Positions 25,101 to 33,194 of a stretch of DNA of 64,000 bases are shown piece by piece. The DNA is from Luteolibacter luteus (lineage in GTDB: Bacteria; Verrucomicrobiota; Verrucomicrobiia; Verrucomicrobiales; Akkermansiaceae): assembly GCF_012913485.1 (NCBI RefSeq), contig NZ_CP051774.1:3162001-3226000 (forward strand). The letters are read 5' to 3'. How positions within the stretch are numbered: the stretch's first letter is position 1; each line of letters begins with the position of its first letter. The position numbers and the translations under genes are program-made. Below the pieces are notes generated by a model, which saw only the letters and a program-made list of their open reading frames with translations, had not been told where the DNA came from and searched no databases.

Positions 25101-25953
25101 GCGCGGGGATCTCTGCGGCAGGGGTTTTCTCGTATTTCTCCAGCCACTCGTTCACCAAGGCAACCGGATAGATCATGCAGGCTCCATCTTCGAAAACGAC
25201 GATGACCTGTCCCTCGACTGCCGGTGAGATGAGTCGCATGGGGATCTCGGTGTTTCGGAAGAGCGGAGCCCCGGGTGGTACGAGAACAAAAGGCTCGGCT
25301 GCCCTGCCCTTGACGCTGATCCAAGTCTTGGGAGCTTTGGATACATAGTGGTCATCGATCTCCTTCGAGGTCGCGGGGTATCTGCCTTCGGTTTCAACGA
25401 AGTCATCGATCGCTATCAAGAGCTGCCGGGTGCGTACCATTACTTCCGTTCGGGCTCTCGGTCGTCCATCGGTGATCATTTGGTCCTGCGAGAGCCACGC
25501 CAGTTGATGAGCGATTCCACTGAGGGCAATCGCCGCGGCGCTGCATAAAAGGACCAGTCCAAGTATTGCTCCCGATTGCGCGAAGGACCAAGCCCGTTCC
25601 GATCCCTTCGCCACCAGCCACCAGCGGATGAAGCGATGTACGAGAAACGCCGTAAGAACCAGGCAGCCCAGCGGCAGCAGCAGCCCGCGCCACTTCGGAA
25701 GCAAGCCCGGCACCGTTTCGTGGAGATGCAATGCCCAGCCGAAAAAGAAGCGGATCGGGATCTCGAGAATAATGAGGGACGAAGTAAAAAAGGAGATGAC
25801 CAGCACCAGCAGGCACACCTTCAATGCAATCGAGACTATCGTCACGAGCAGGCCGTGTTGTGGCCTCCCGGCAGCAGGCGTTTCCTCGCGCACGATCCGC
25901 TTGCAGGCCGTCACCCAGCTCTTCTCCTGCTCTTCTGGAAGCCCTTCCGGCAT
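25093..25953 (-). CDS. Membrane protein of a three-gene set
   Basis: The 286-residue protein begins with a cytoplasmic segment, followed by membrane helices at about residues 35-65, 88-108 and 125-150, then a soluble domain with RTRQLLIAIDDFVETEGRYP, a helix like that found in pseudopilin-type and DUF-type exported proteins, and a beta-rich end. The ATG overlaps the previous gene's TAA by 1 nt (TAATG), a sign of translational coupling. It shares topology with the genes on either side, so they are probably diverged paralogs. No functional clue is seen. Confidence 0.6.
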   Translation of the reverse strand: MPEGLPEEQEKSWVTACKRIVREETPAAGRPQHGLLVTIVSIALKVCLLVLVISFFTSSLIILEIPIRFFFGWALHLHETVPGLLPKWRGLLLPLGCLVLTAFLVHRFIRWWLVAKGSERAWSFAQSGAILGLVLLCSAAAIALSGIAHQLAWLSQDQMITDGRPRARTEVMVRTRQLLIAIDDFVETEGRYPATSKEIDDHYVSKAPKTWISVKGRAAEPFVLVPPGAPLFRNTEIPMRLISPAVEGQVIVVFEDGACMIYPVALVNEWLEKYEKTPAAEIPAHE

Positions 25954-26636
25954 TAGCGCAATTGCTCGTCGATGTCCTTCTTCAGCGTTCCTTCGGCCCG
26001 GTCCTCGATCGTCCCATCCGCCAGCAGCACGAAGCGCCTTCCTCCCGCCGTGGAGGGCTCATAGACCAGCACCTGCCGACCGCCGCCCGGCCTCACCTCA
26101 GGCATCAGGCAATAAAGGCCGCCGCCCTTGAAGCGCCACAGCTGCGGCTCGATCCCTTCCACCAGCGGCCCCGCAGGTGCCTTTCCCTCATGCTCCTCCG
26201 CATAGGCCCAGATCGCACCCTGAAGATCCCGTAGCGCCTCCCTGCGCTCTTCCTTTGAAAGATAGGCCACGCCGCCTTCCCGCGTGCGATAGCCCACGCC
26301 CTGCTTCTCCCAGGCACCCGGAGTCAGCAGTTCCCGCGCACCGGAGATCATCGTCAGCACCACATAGAAGAGCAGGCCGGAGATCGTCACCACGCCCAGT
26401 GCCTTGCGGTAGTTCAGCACCGGCAGCGCCGTGAAGGTCTTCGCCAGATAGTTCCACAGCAGCTTCACGCCCCAGGACACGAGGAAGAAGGCGAAGAGGA
26501 AAAAGGACAGCGCATCCAGCCGCGCCCGCGCCATATCGGTCAGAGTGATCACCGTCATCCCCGCGGACGCTTGGCTAGTGGCCGCGAGATAGAGGAACGT
26601 GGGCAGGATCAGCGATGCGGGTTTGGAGACAGCCAC
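25953..26636 (-). CDS. Membrane protein, first gene of the three-gene set
   Basis: This 227-residue protein has an N-terminal signal-like helix (MAVSKPASLILPTFLYLAA), membrane helices at about 42-62 and 82-98, and a soluble domain with LRDLQGAIWAYAEEHEGKAP and a short beta-rich tail with QVLVYEPS and FVLLADGT. The DLQGAIWAYAEEHEGKAP tract has the form of a pseudopilin-like alpha-beta module. It heads an overlapping operon with the two genes after it. Function unknown. Confidence 0.6.
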   Translation of the reverse strand: MAVSKPASLILPTFLYLAATSQASAGMTVITLTDMARARLDALSFFLFAFFLVSWGVKLLWNYLAKTFTALPVLNYRKALGVVTISGLLFYVVLTMISGARELLTPGAWEKQGVGYRTREGGVAYLSKEERREALRDLQGAIWAYAEEHEGKAPAGPLVEGIEPQLWRFKGGGLYCLMPEVRPGGGRQVLVYEPSTAGGRRFVLLADGTIEDRAEGTLKKDIDEQLR

Positions 26637-26715
26637 GATAGGACAGTTAGAGAAACCGTGAACTCAGGGCAAGGTTCCCCCGGTGAAAAAGCGATGAAGC
26701 CCTCTCCTTCTCCGC

Positions 26716-27102
26716 TCAAGCCATCCACCGCCACTCCGCCAGGATCGGCACATCCGCCTCCGCCCAATCGAGCTCGCCCAGCTCTTCCGCATCACACCAG
26801 CGGATCTCCTCGTGCTCATGCGGGTGCGGTTGGCCGCGGACCACCGTGCACACGAATGGATGCAGGCGGATCGGCCCTCGCCCGTAGTCCCAGACCACCG
26901 GCGTCAGCGCCTGTCCGGCTTCAACGATGATGCCCAGTTCCTCCTCCAGCTCGCGGATGAGAGCATCCACGGGATCTTCCCCTTCCTCCACCTTGCCGCC
27001 GGGGAATTCCCACTTTCCGCCGAGGTGCTTTCCCTCCGGGCGTTTGCAGGCGAGCAGGCGGCCTGCGGGGTCAAGGATCAGACCGGCGACGACCTCGATC
27101 AT
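26716..27102 (-). CDS. MutT-like Nudix hydrolase
   Basis: A 128-residue Nudix protein with the complete Nudix box Gx5Ex7REUxEExGU at residues 36-58 (GGKVEEGEDPVDALIREL onward). The preceding ACKRPEGKHLGGKWEFPGG matches MutT-type (deoxy)nucleoside triphosphate pyrophosphohydrolases, which clean oxidised nucleotides such as 8-oxo-dGTP from the pool. Its ATG overlaps the stop of the upstream phosphoesterase gene by 4 nt, so the two are translated together. The exact substrate is inferred, since Nudix enzymes are diverse. Confidence 0.88.
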   Translation of the reverse strand: MIEVVAGLILDPAGRLLACKRPEGKHLGGKWEFPGGKVEEGEDPVDALIRELEEELGIIVEAGQALTPVVWDYGRGPIRLHPFVCTVVRGQPHPHEHEEIRWCDAEELGELDWAEADVPILAEWRWMA

Positions 27103-27821
27103 CGGCCGTCGGCGAGGCGCTCGGCCAGCATCGCAGGGAGCCCCGCATCGAGGATCTTCTGCTGGGTGGTGGCGATGTCGTACTCCACGCGGCGGAAGAC
27201 CACCATCTTGTGGTCCAGATCGTAGATCGCGTAGCAGCCGCGCCAGTCGCCATCGCGAGGCTGGCCCACGGAGCCGACGTTGATGAAATACTTCGAGCCT
27301 TCCTCAATGATGATCGAGTCGGCGGGCACCTCCTGCACCTTGTCCGTCTTCACATAGACGCGCGGCACGTGGGTGTGGCCGTGGAAGCAGACCTGAGTGA
27401 ACTGGTACGAGAAGTTCGACATCGCGTCGAAGCGGTTCGTCACGTAGTTCCAGTTCGCCGGCTGGTCCAAGGTGCTGTGGACGATCGTGAAATCCTCCAC
27501 CTGACGCACCATCCGCAGGCGGCGGAGCCAGACACGCTGCTCCTCGCTCAGCTGGGCGCGGGTCCATTCGAGGGCCGCGGCCGCCACCGGGTTCATGGAA
27601 TCCAGCGAGTGGGTGCCGGAGGCATCCTCATCGTGGTTTCCCTTCACCACCGGGATGTTCATGGCCTTCACCTTTTCGAGGCAGGCCGCCGGATCGGCAT
27701 TGTAGCCCACCACGTCCCCCATGCAGACGTAGTCCGTGCAGCCCTGCTCCTCGGCATCAGCCAGCACCACCTCGAGGGCTTCGAGATTGGCGTGGATGTC
27801 TCCGAAAAGGGCGATGCGCAT
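27099..27821 (-). CDS. Metallophosphoesterase (YfcE/phosphodiesterase type)
   Basis: The 240-residue soluble protein has the calcineurin-like motifs in order: GDIH (Asp8, His10), GDVVGYN (Asp36), GNHDED (Asn62, His63) and GHTHVPR near residue 140. This bimetal site hydrolyses phosphomono- or diesters; the GDVVGYNADPAAC variant is common in small phosphodiesterases with broad activity. It is paired with a Nudix hydrolase through a 4-nt overlap, which may make a nucleotide-cleaning pair. No regulatory domain is present. Confidence 0.9.
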   Translation of the reverse strand: MRIALFGDIHANLEALEVVLADAEEQGCTDYVCMGDVVGYNADPAACLEKVKAMNIPVVKGNHDEDASGTHSLDSMNPVAAAALEWTRAQLSEEQRVWLRRLRMVRQVEDFTIVHSTLDQPANWNYVTNRFDAMSNFSYQFTQVCFHGHTHVPRVYVKTDKVQEVPADSIIIEEGSKYFINVGSVGQPRDGDWRGCYAIYDLDHKMVVFRRVEYDIATTQQKILDAGLPAMLAERLADGR

Positions 27822-27886
27822 TGGGGAAAGCTGAGGCGGGAGAGGCTTTAGGGGAGGCTTCGGGCGGCTGTCGAGTCAAACCACGG

Positions 27887-28846
27887 TTAGCGGGTAAACC
27901 GACGCTCCTCGATCAGCTTCTCCCTTTGCAGGATGAAGCTTTGCGGGCTGTCCGGCGCGATTCCGGCCCGGCCCTCCAGCAGCCGGATGGCGGTTTCCAC
28001 CCCGTCGTTTGGCAAGCGGCCGCTGACATTCGTGAAATACGCGCCCAAGTTGCGGAGCGCTTTCGTCTCGGAGCCGAAGTTTGCGATGGCGGCCGCCACG
28101 GGGTCTTCCGGGCGGGATTTCTGGGCCTCCAGAACGTAGTTCAGGCAAAGTAGCGTGGGCACCCGGTTTTCCGGCACCTTCAGCAGTTCGCGGACCTCCG
28201 CCAGCGTCTTTTCGGGGTCCTGCCCGGCCCGGGCCTCGGCCAGCAGGCAGTAGCGGTAGATCGATGGCGGCGCACCTCCGGTCTCGATCGCTTTGTTGTA
28301 GGCCTCCGACGCCTTCCGGTCGTCCGGGAAGAAGGAGGGATTCGAGCAGAAATTCCCCAGCGCCACCCAGGCCCGCCAGGAGCCGGGGTTATTGTGGGCT
28401 CCGCGTTCGAAGAATCGACGGCCTTTTTCCACCCACCGGCGGGCTTCCGCTTCGGCCCGCAGCTTCGGCAGCTTCGAGTCGGACCGGTAGGCGGACGCGG
28501 CATTGTAGCCCACGTGCCAGCCGCCGATGTCCCAATAGTAGGGCGTCCGCGGGGACAGGCGCACGGTCGTCTCCGCATTGTCCTCCACCTTGTTCCACAG
28601 TGTCTTGGTGAAGTTTTCCGTCATTTGGAGGCTGGTGAAGGAGGAAACCAGGGTCCTCACCCCCGCCAGTGCCACGACCATGCTGTTCTGGCCGATCTTC
28701 TCCTTCACATCGATATCCAACTCCTCCTCCAGCAGCCCTTGTCTGCGGAAATCGCGGGTCATCGCCTGCTCCATGGGCATGCGCAGGGCTCCCGCGGCGA
28801 TGATCACGCCGAGGGCGATGAGGATGGGCCGGAACCGGGAAGTCAT
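27887..28846 (-). CDS. Membrane-anchored protein of the ABC exporter operon, TPR-like
   Basis: A 319-residue protein with one N-terminal membrane helix (about residues 8-24, PILIALGVIIAAGALRM) and a largely helical extracytoplasmic or cytoplasmic part with TPR-like segments (WVALGNFCSNPSFFPDDRKASEAYNKAIE, read as helix pairs) and repeated arginine/alanine helices. It begins 3 bp after the permease gene, and so belongs to the ATPase-permease-helical protein operon. It may be the accessory subunit that loads or holds a substrate. The family is not recognised. Confidence 0.65.
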   Translation of the reverse strand: MTSRFRPILIALGVIIAAGALRMPMEQAMTRDFRRQGLLEEELDIDVKEKIGQNSMVVALAGVRTLVSSFTSLQMTENFTKTLWNKVEDNAETTVRLSPRTPYYWDIGGWHVGYNAASAYRSDSKLPKLRAEAEARRWVEKGRRFFERGAHNNPGSWRAWVALGNFCSNPSFFPDDRKASEAYNKAIETGGAPPSIYRYCLLAEARAGQDPEKTLAEVRELLKVPENRVPTLLCLNYVLEAQKSRPEDPVAAAIANFGSETKALRNLGAYFTNVSGRLPNDGVETAIRLLEGRAGIAPDSPQSFILQREKLIEERRFTR

Positions 28847-28849
28847 ACG

Positions 28850-29773
28850 TCAGAACTCCTTTCCGGCGAAAACCAGCCACGAGACGAAGAGGTGCAGCAC
28901 CACGTAGAACGCCGTCAGCCCCATCAGGGTGGCCAGCGCCGCCGGTGGCAGGGCGATCCCCTGCACCACCGAGTCCACCACATTGTAGAGCTTGAAGTCC
29001 GGGAAGATCGTGGCGAGCAGCATCGCCCCGATGCGCTCCAGGCGGCTGGTGCCCTCTCCGGCCAGGAAGACCTCACGGGCCTCCGCTTGGAAATTCCCGA
29101 TGAAATAGACCAGCACCGCCGTGACTGTGGTGAAAAGCGTGCTTGTGGAGAAGGTCGAGAGCAGCAGGGCGGTGGAAGCGATCACCGCGGAGCGCAGGAA
29201 AATCGCCAGCGTCGCCCCATGCAGCCCCCACGTCGGCCCCTGCAGTTGGACGTCCTGCCGCAGCGCCTCCCGCTGGGCTTCGGACAAGCTGGCGAACTCG
29301 CTTCCTCCCATTTGATCGCTGAGCAGCATGCTGGAGCGGATGGCCAGCACCCCCGTCATCAGCAGATCCATCACCACCAGGGACACGAAAATCAGCATCA
29401 GAACCCCGCCCAGCTTCCCGATCAGGTAGTCGAGCCGCGGCACCGGCTTGGCCAGGATGGTGTACAGTGTCCGGTCCTCCACGTCCTTCGGCAGCAGCAG
29501 GGCGGTGGCCACGATCCCCAGCACCACCGAAAAAAGGGTCATCGTGCCCAGCGAAACGCTTCGGATCGAGCGCAGCACGTCCGCCCCCTTCAGGTCCGGG
29601 CGGCCCATGTCCTGGATGTTCAGCAGGTTGCTGCACAGCAGCACCACCGCGAAGATGCCGAGGAAATAGAACACCTTCATCCGCACCAGCTGGGTGAAGG
29701 TGTGCATCGCGATCACCCCGATGCGGCGGGGATTGAGAGGGCGGTTCTTCGCGGGACTGCTGCTCATGGCCAT
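28850..29773 (-). CDS. ABC-2 type transporter permease
   Basis: A 307-residue integral membrane protein with six predicted helices; characteristic tracts are VLGIVATALLLPKDVEDRTL and TILAKPVPRLDYLIGKLGG, which match ABC-2 permeases with an intracellular amphipathic helix, as in Gld/NosY-type exporters. A large extracytoplasmic loop lies between helices 2 and 3 (about residues 160-205). It starts 15 bp downstream of the ATPase gene stop. With the ATPase it should form an exporter with an unknown cargo. Confidence 0.88.
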   Translation of the reverse strand: MAMSSSPAKNRPLNPRRIGVIAMHTFTQLVRMKVFYFLGIFAVVLLCSNLLNIQDMGRPDLKGADVLRSIRSVSLGTMTLFSVVLGIVATALLLPKDVEDRTLYTILAKPVPRLDYLIGKLGGVLMLIFVSLVVMDLLMTGVLAIRSSMLLSDQMGGSEFASLSEAQREALRQDVQLQGPTWGLHGATLAIFLRSAVIASTALLLSTFSTSTLFTTVTAVLVYFIGNFQAEAREVFLAGEGTSRLERIGAMLLATIFPDFKLYNVVDSVVQGIALPPAALATLMGLTAFYVVLHLFVSWLVFAGKEF

Positions 29774-29788
29774 GGCGCGGGAAATCTA

Positions 29789-30643
29789 TCAGGGGTCCAC
29801 CCGGTCGACGGTTTCCTGGAGGAAGAGTCGCTCCAGCGTGGTTTTCGGGCGGCCGGAGCGGAGCAGCTCGGCGCTGCCGTCCGCTGCCACCAGCTCGCGG
29901 ACCTTGGCGACCAGCTCCGGGGAAGCATCCCGCAGGATGATCTCGGTCTGGTCCTCCACTGCCAGAAGCTCCTCCAGCGGGCCTTCTTTTACCATCTTGC
30001 CCCGGAAAATGATGCCCACCCGGTCGCAAACCTCCTGCACCTGCTCCAGCAGGTGGGAGCAGAGGAAGACCGTGATGCCCCGCTGCTTCAGGTCCAGGAT
30101 CAGGTCCCGGATCTGGCGGGAACCCACCGGGTCCACCCCGGCGGTCGGTTCATCGAGAATGACCAGCCGCGGATCCTGGATCAGTGCTTGGGCCAGGCCG
30201 ATCCGTTGGAGCATGCCCTTCGAGTAGCCGCCCAGACGGCGGTCGCCCGCGCCCGACAGGTCCACCAGCTCCAGAAGCTCCCTCACCCGGCTCTCTAGCG
30301 TGGCACCCCGCAGGCCGCAGAGCTTCCCGTAGAAGCGCAGGGTCTCGGAGCCGCTGAGATGCTTGTAGAAATAGGGATTCTCCGGAAGAAAACCGACGTC
30401 CTGGCGCGAATCCACCTTCAGCGAGTCGTTCCCGAAAATCCGGCAGGTCCCGGAGTCCGGGCTCACCAGGCCGAGGAGCGCCTTCATGGTCGTCGATTTC
30501 CCGGAGCCGTTAGGGCCGATCAGCCCGTAGACTTCACCCGGCTGGATGCGGAGTGAAACGTGGTCCACTGCCAGCAGCGGCTCCTTGCGCCCCGCCGGGC
30601 GGAACGTCTTCACAAGGTCGGTGATTTCAACGGCGGGGTCCAT
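29789..30643 (-). CDS. ABC transporter ATP-binding protein
   Basis: The ATG at 30643 gives a 284-residue ATPase starting MDPAVEITDL, the expected position for the fold; the longer frame to 30760 only covers the divergent promoter region. It has a Walker [10 protein letters not shown], a signature tract LGGYSKGMLQR and a Walker B LVILDEPTAGVDP, of the CcmA/NatA-like ABC-2 exporter class. It leads the minus-strand exporter operon and has a C-terminal tail (about 230-284) typical of such ATPases. Confidence 0.93.
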   Translation of the reverse strand: MDPAVEITDLVKTFRPAGRKEPLLAVDHVSLRIQPGEVYGLIGPNGSGKSTTMKALLGLVSPDSGTCRIFGNDSLKVDSRQDVGFLPENPYFYKHLSGSETLRFYGKLCGLRGATLESRVRELLELVDLSGAGDRRLGGYSKGMLQRIGLAQALIQDPRLVILDEPTAGVDPVGSRQIRDLILDLKQRGITVFLCSHLLEQVQEVCDRVGIIFRGKMVKEGPLEELLAVEDQTEIILRDASPELVAKVRELVAADGSAELLRSGRPKTTLERLFLQETVDRVDP

Positions 30644-30771
30644 GGTGGCGCGCGGAGAGTAGAGGGCAAAGCGATGCAGGCAACGTGTTTTGCCAATCGG
30701 ATTTCCCTGTGAGCCCGCCCCATCGCTTTGATCTGGCAAGATCCCGGTCGATCCACTCATCTGGTTTTTCC

Positions 30772-32178
30772 ATGAGACATGTGATTCTGGCTCTCTCCTT
30801 GATGCTGCCCGCGCTGGCGCAGGAACTGACTATAGATGAGTTGAAGGACCATCTGGCCACCGATGTCGAAGCCTTCGACGAGGTCAGCATCCCGGCAGAC
30901 GGAAAGCCCGGCAACTTGTCCGTCCGCTTGGGTGAAAAACCCGTGAAGATCCAGGACGAGGTCTTCGACGGCTTCCGCTTTCGCTGCCCGGAGCTGGGGG
31001 AGGGGAAGGATTTCGTCTGGTACTTCAATGTCCCGAAGCACTGGGGAAATTGGTATATCCTCCCCGTGGAGGGAAAACCCGGCCAAGCCTTCAAGGGCTG
31101 GCTGGATGGCGACAAGCTCTACACCGGCTTCGACAAGGCCGCCGAAAAGGACCGCCTGCGCATCCTCCAGACCCTCACGGGTGAATACTTCAAACCGGGT
31201 GCTGAATACATCATGTGGTTCCGGAAGACGGGCGAGGGCGATGCCTCGGATCTCCGGGGCACCGTTGCCTTCGCGAAGAAAGAAAAGGGCGACTCCTGGG
31301 ACCACGATGCCGTCGAGAAGGCCCTCGCCCTGAAGGAATCCCCGGCCGCAGAACAGGTCGAAGCCATCGGCTCGAAGGGCGGCCGCATCCTCTTGGACAA
31401 GGAGTTCTTCGAGCCCGGCTACGGCGAAGGCCGCATCGACTCCATGTTCACCAGCATCCGCCAGACCAAGCGGATGTCCGGGGGCTTCTTCATCACCATG
31501 CAGATCTCCGTGCCCCCCTGCACCTCTGAGCCGCTCCTCAGCGCCATCGAGAAGAAATACGGCCCGCCTGATTTCGTCCGGGCCGCCACCGAAACCGACA
31601 AGGTGCGGAAAGCCGCCGGCGCTGAAGGCCTGGACGAGGAGGAAAAAGAAATCACCCGTCACTATTATGACCACTTCGCTTTTGAGACGGAGACCGGCGC
31701 GAAGGAGCCGAAGGTCCTGTGCGTCTCCACCGTCGGTGCTGATTTTTCCGTGCTGAAACCGGAACCCACCGGCTCCTCATGGGCCTCGATCGATATCGAG
31801 AACCTCGTGGTCTTCCACAAGGACGGCAAGGAAGTCGGCCGCGCCTACTACTTCCTTGAGGACGACAAGAAGCCCGTCTTCATCACCGTCCCTCCCGCCG
31901 GAGAGTATCGCCGGGGTAAGGACGACGTGCTGATTGCCAAGGGCAAGGGCGAGTGGGTCCGCGAGAGCTTCTTCCCGGACGGCAAGATCGCACGCCGCAT
32001 TCCCTTCAAGGACGACCGCATGCATGGCAAGGCCGAGGGCTTCCATGAAAACGGAAAGACGAAGTTCGTCGCCGAGTATCGGAAAGGCGTGCTCGATGGT
32101 GAGCTCCTGCAGTTCGACAAGTCCGGGAAGGAAGTCAGCAAGCGGAAGTTCAAGGAAGGCAAACCCGTGGAAGAATGA
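30772..32178 (+). CDS. Secreted protein with C-terminal MORN/YwqK-type repeats
   Basis: The ATG at 30772 precedes a signal peptide (MRHVILALSLMLPALAQ), giving 468 residues. The N-terminal and middle parts (about 20-370) show no recognised family. The C-terminal 90 residues repeat RRIPFKDDRMHGKAEGFHENGKTKF and EYRKGVLDGELLQFDKSGKE, the YwqK-type MORN-like pattern with glycine-turn repeats. Such repeats are common in surface or secreted proteins of Verrucomicrobia and Bacteroidetes and may bind lipids or form a platform. It is divergent from the ABC exporter operon and followed by a lipoprotein gene 62 bp on. Confidence 0.65.
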   Translation: MRHVILALSLMLPALAQELTIDELKDHLATDVEAFDEVSIPADGKPGNLSVRLGEKPVKIQDEVFDGFRFRCPELGEGKDFVWYFNVPKHWGNWYILPVEGKPGQAFKGWLDGDKLYTGFDKAAEKDRLRILQTLTGEYFKPGAEYIMWFRKTGEGDASDLRGTVAFAKKEKGDSWDHDAVEKALALKESPAAEQVEAIGSKGGRILLDKEFFEPGYGEGRIDSMFTSIRQTKRMSGGFFITMQISVPPCTSEPLLSAIEKKYGPPDFVRAATETDKVRKAAGAEGLDEEEKEITRHYYDHFAFETETGAKEPKVLCVSTVGADFSVLKPEPTGSSWASIDIENLVVFHKDGKEVGRAYYFLEDDKKPVFITVPPAGEYRRGKDDVLIAKGKGEWVRESFFPDGKIARRIPFKDDRMHGKAEGFHENGKTKFVAEYRKGVLDGELLQFDKSGKEVSKRKFKEGKPVEE

Positions 32179-32240
32179 ATGGAATTCCGTGACGCGGGAT
32201 TTCTTGTCAAAGACCCGGCCTCATGCAGGGTGGAGGAGTT

Positions 32241-33044
32241 ATGAAAAAGCTTTTCGCCACCCTGTCCGCGGCGCTGCTGGCGCTCCTCAGCTCCTCCTGT
32301 CTCGATCACGAGGCCACCATCACGATCAACAAGGACGGCAGCGGCACCATCACCGAGCAGACCCTCTTCAGCGCGGAGGCCAGCGCCATGATGGAGCAGA
32401 TGGCAGGACTCGGCGGGGAGGGGCAGGACCCCCTTGCCAAGATGATCGATGCCGAAGCCACCGCCGCCAGCGCCAAGAAGATGGGCGAGGGCGTGGAAGT
32501 CGAGAAGGCCGAGAAGATCGACAAGGACGGACGCAAGGGCGGCCGGGTGACCTACAAGTTCAAGGACATCAACAAGGTGAAGTTCGTCATGGGCGGCTCC
32601 ATGGCAGACGCTGGCAAATCCATGCAGCCGCCGGGCCTGCCGGAAGAGAAGAAGCCCGAGCAAAAGCCGATCACCTTCAAGCTCGAAGACGGCAAGCTCA
32701 CCCTCACCAATCCGCAGGACAAGCCCGTCACCGCTGATGGCGAGAAGCTGGAAAAGCCGGAGATCGATGAACAGCAGCTCGCCATGGCCCAAGGCATGTT
32801 CAAGGACATGCGCATGGCCCTGAAGGTCCAGTTCCCCGGCGGCATCCAGGAATCCGATGCCGACCACGTCGCCGGTAACACCATCACTCTCGCGGAAATG
32901 GAATTCGCCAAGCTCGTCTCCGATCCGGCCAAGCTGAAGAAGCTCATGGAACTTGATGACCCGGCCGCTGCAGCCAAGGCCTTTAAGGGCGTCGATGGCT
33001 TGAAGGTCGAGAGCAAGGAGACCATCTCCGTGACCCTGAAGTAA
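32241..33044 (+). CDS. Lipoprotein of unknown function
   Basis: The start at 32241 is chosen because GGAGGAG (32232-32238) lies directly upstream, one of the few clear ribosome binding sites in the window; an in-frame ATG at 32223 lies before it. The 267-residue product has a signal peptide and lipobox LLSSSC (Cys20), so it is an anchored lipoprotein. The body is alternating basic and acidic (EVEKAEKIDKDGRKGGRVTYK, KDINKVKFVMGG) with short beta-like strands. The family is not recognised. It ends just before a strong terminator and may form a unit with the upstream secreted protein. Confidence 0.7.
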   Translation: MKKLFATLSAALLALLSSSCLDHEATITINKDGSGTITEQTLFSAEASAMMEQMAGLGGEGQDPLAKMIDAEATAASAKKMGEGVEVEKAEKIDKDGRKGGRVTYKFKDINKVKFVMGGSMADAGKSMQPPGLPEEKKPEQKPITFKLEDGKLTLTNPQDKPVTADGEKLEKPEIDEQQLAMAQGMFKDMRMALKVQFPGGIQESDADHVAGNTITLAEMEFAKLVSDPAKLKKLMELDDPAAAAKAFKGVDGLKVESKETISVTLK

Positions 33045-33073
33045 GCTCCCGCTCGCTTCCTCATCCTTTCACG

Positions 33074-33106
33074 ACAGGACCCGGCACCCGGGTCCTGTTT
33101 TGTTTT
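33074..33106 (+). terminator. Intrinsic terminator after the lipoprotein gene
   Basis: ACAGGACCCGG (33074-33084) and CCGGGTCCTGT (33088-33098) form a perfect 11-bp stem with a CAC loop, followed by TTTTGTTTTC. It separates the lipoprotein gene from the AAA ATPase cassette. Confidence 0.9.
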
Positions 33107-33194
33107 CTAATCCCCGGGAGATGTCCGCGGCTCCTCCAATTTCACCCGCGGAATCCCATCGACATCCCCGCAGCCAGCCTTTGATCTTCGGGCG

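Noticed and set aside
28394-30298. 634-codon plus-strand frame across the ABC exporter operon
   Set aside because: It is antisense to three clear genes (ATPase, permease, helical protein), is His/Gln-rich as expected of reverse-complement frames, and has no motif.
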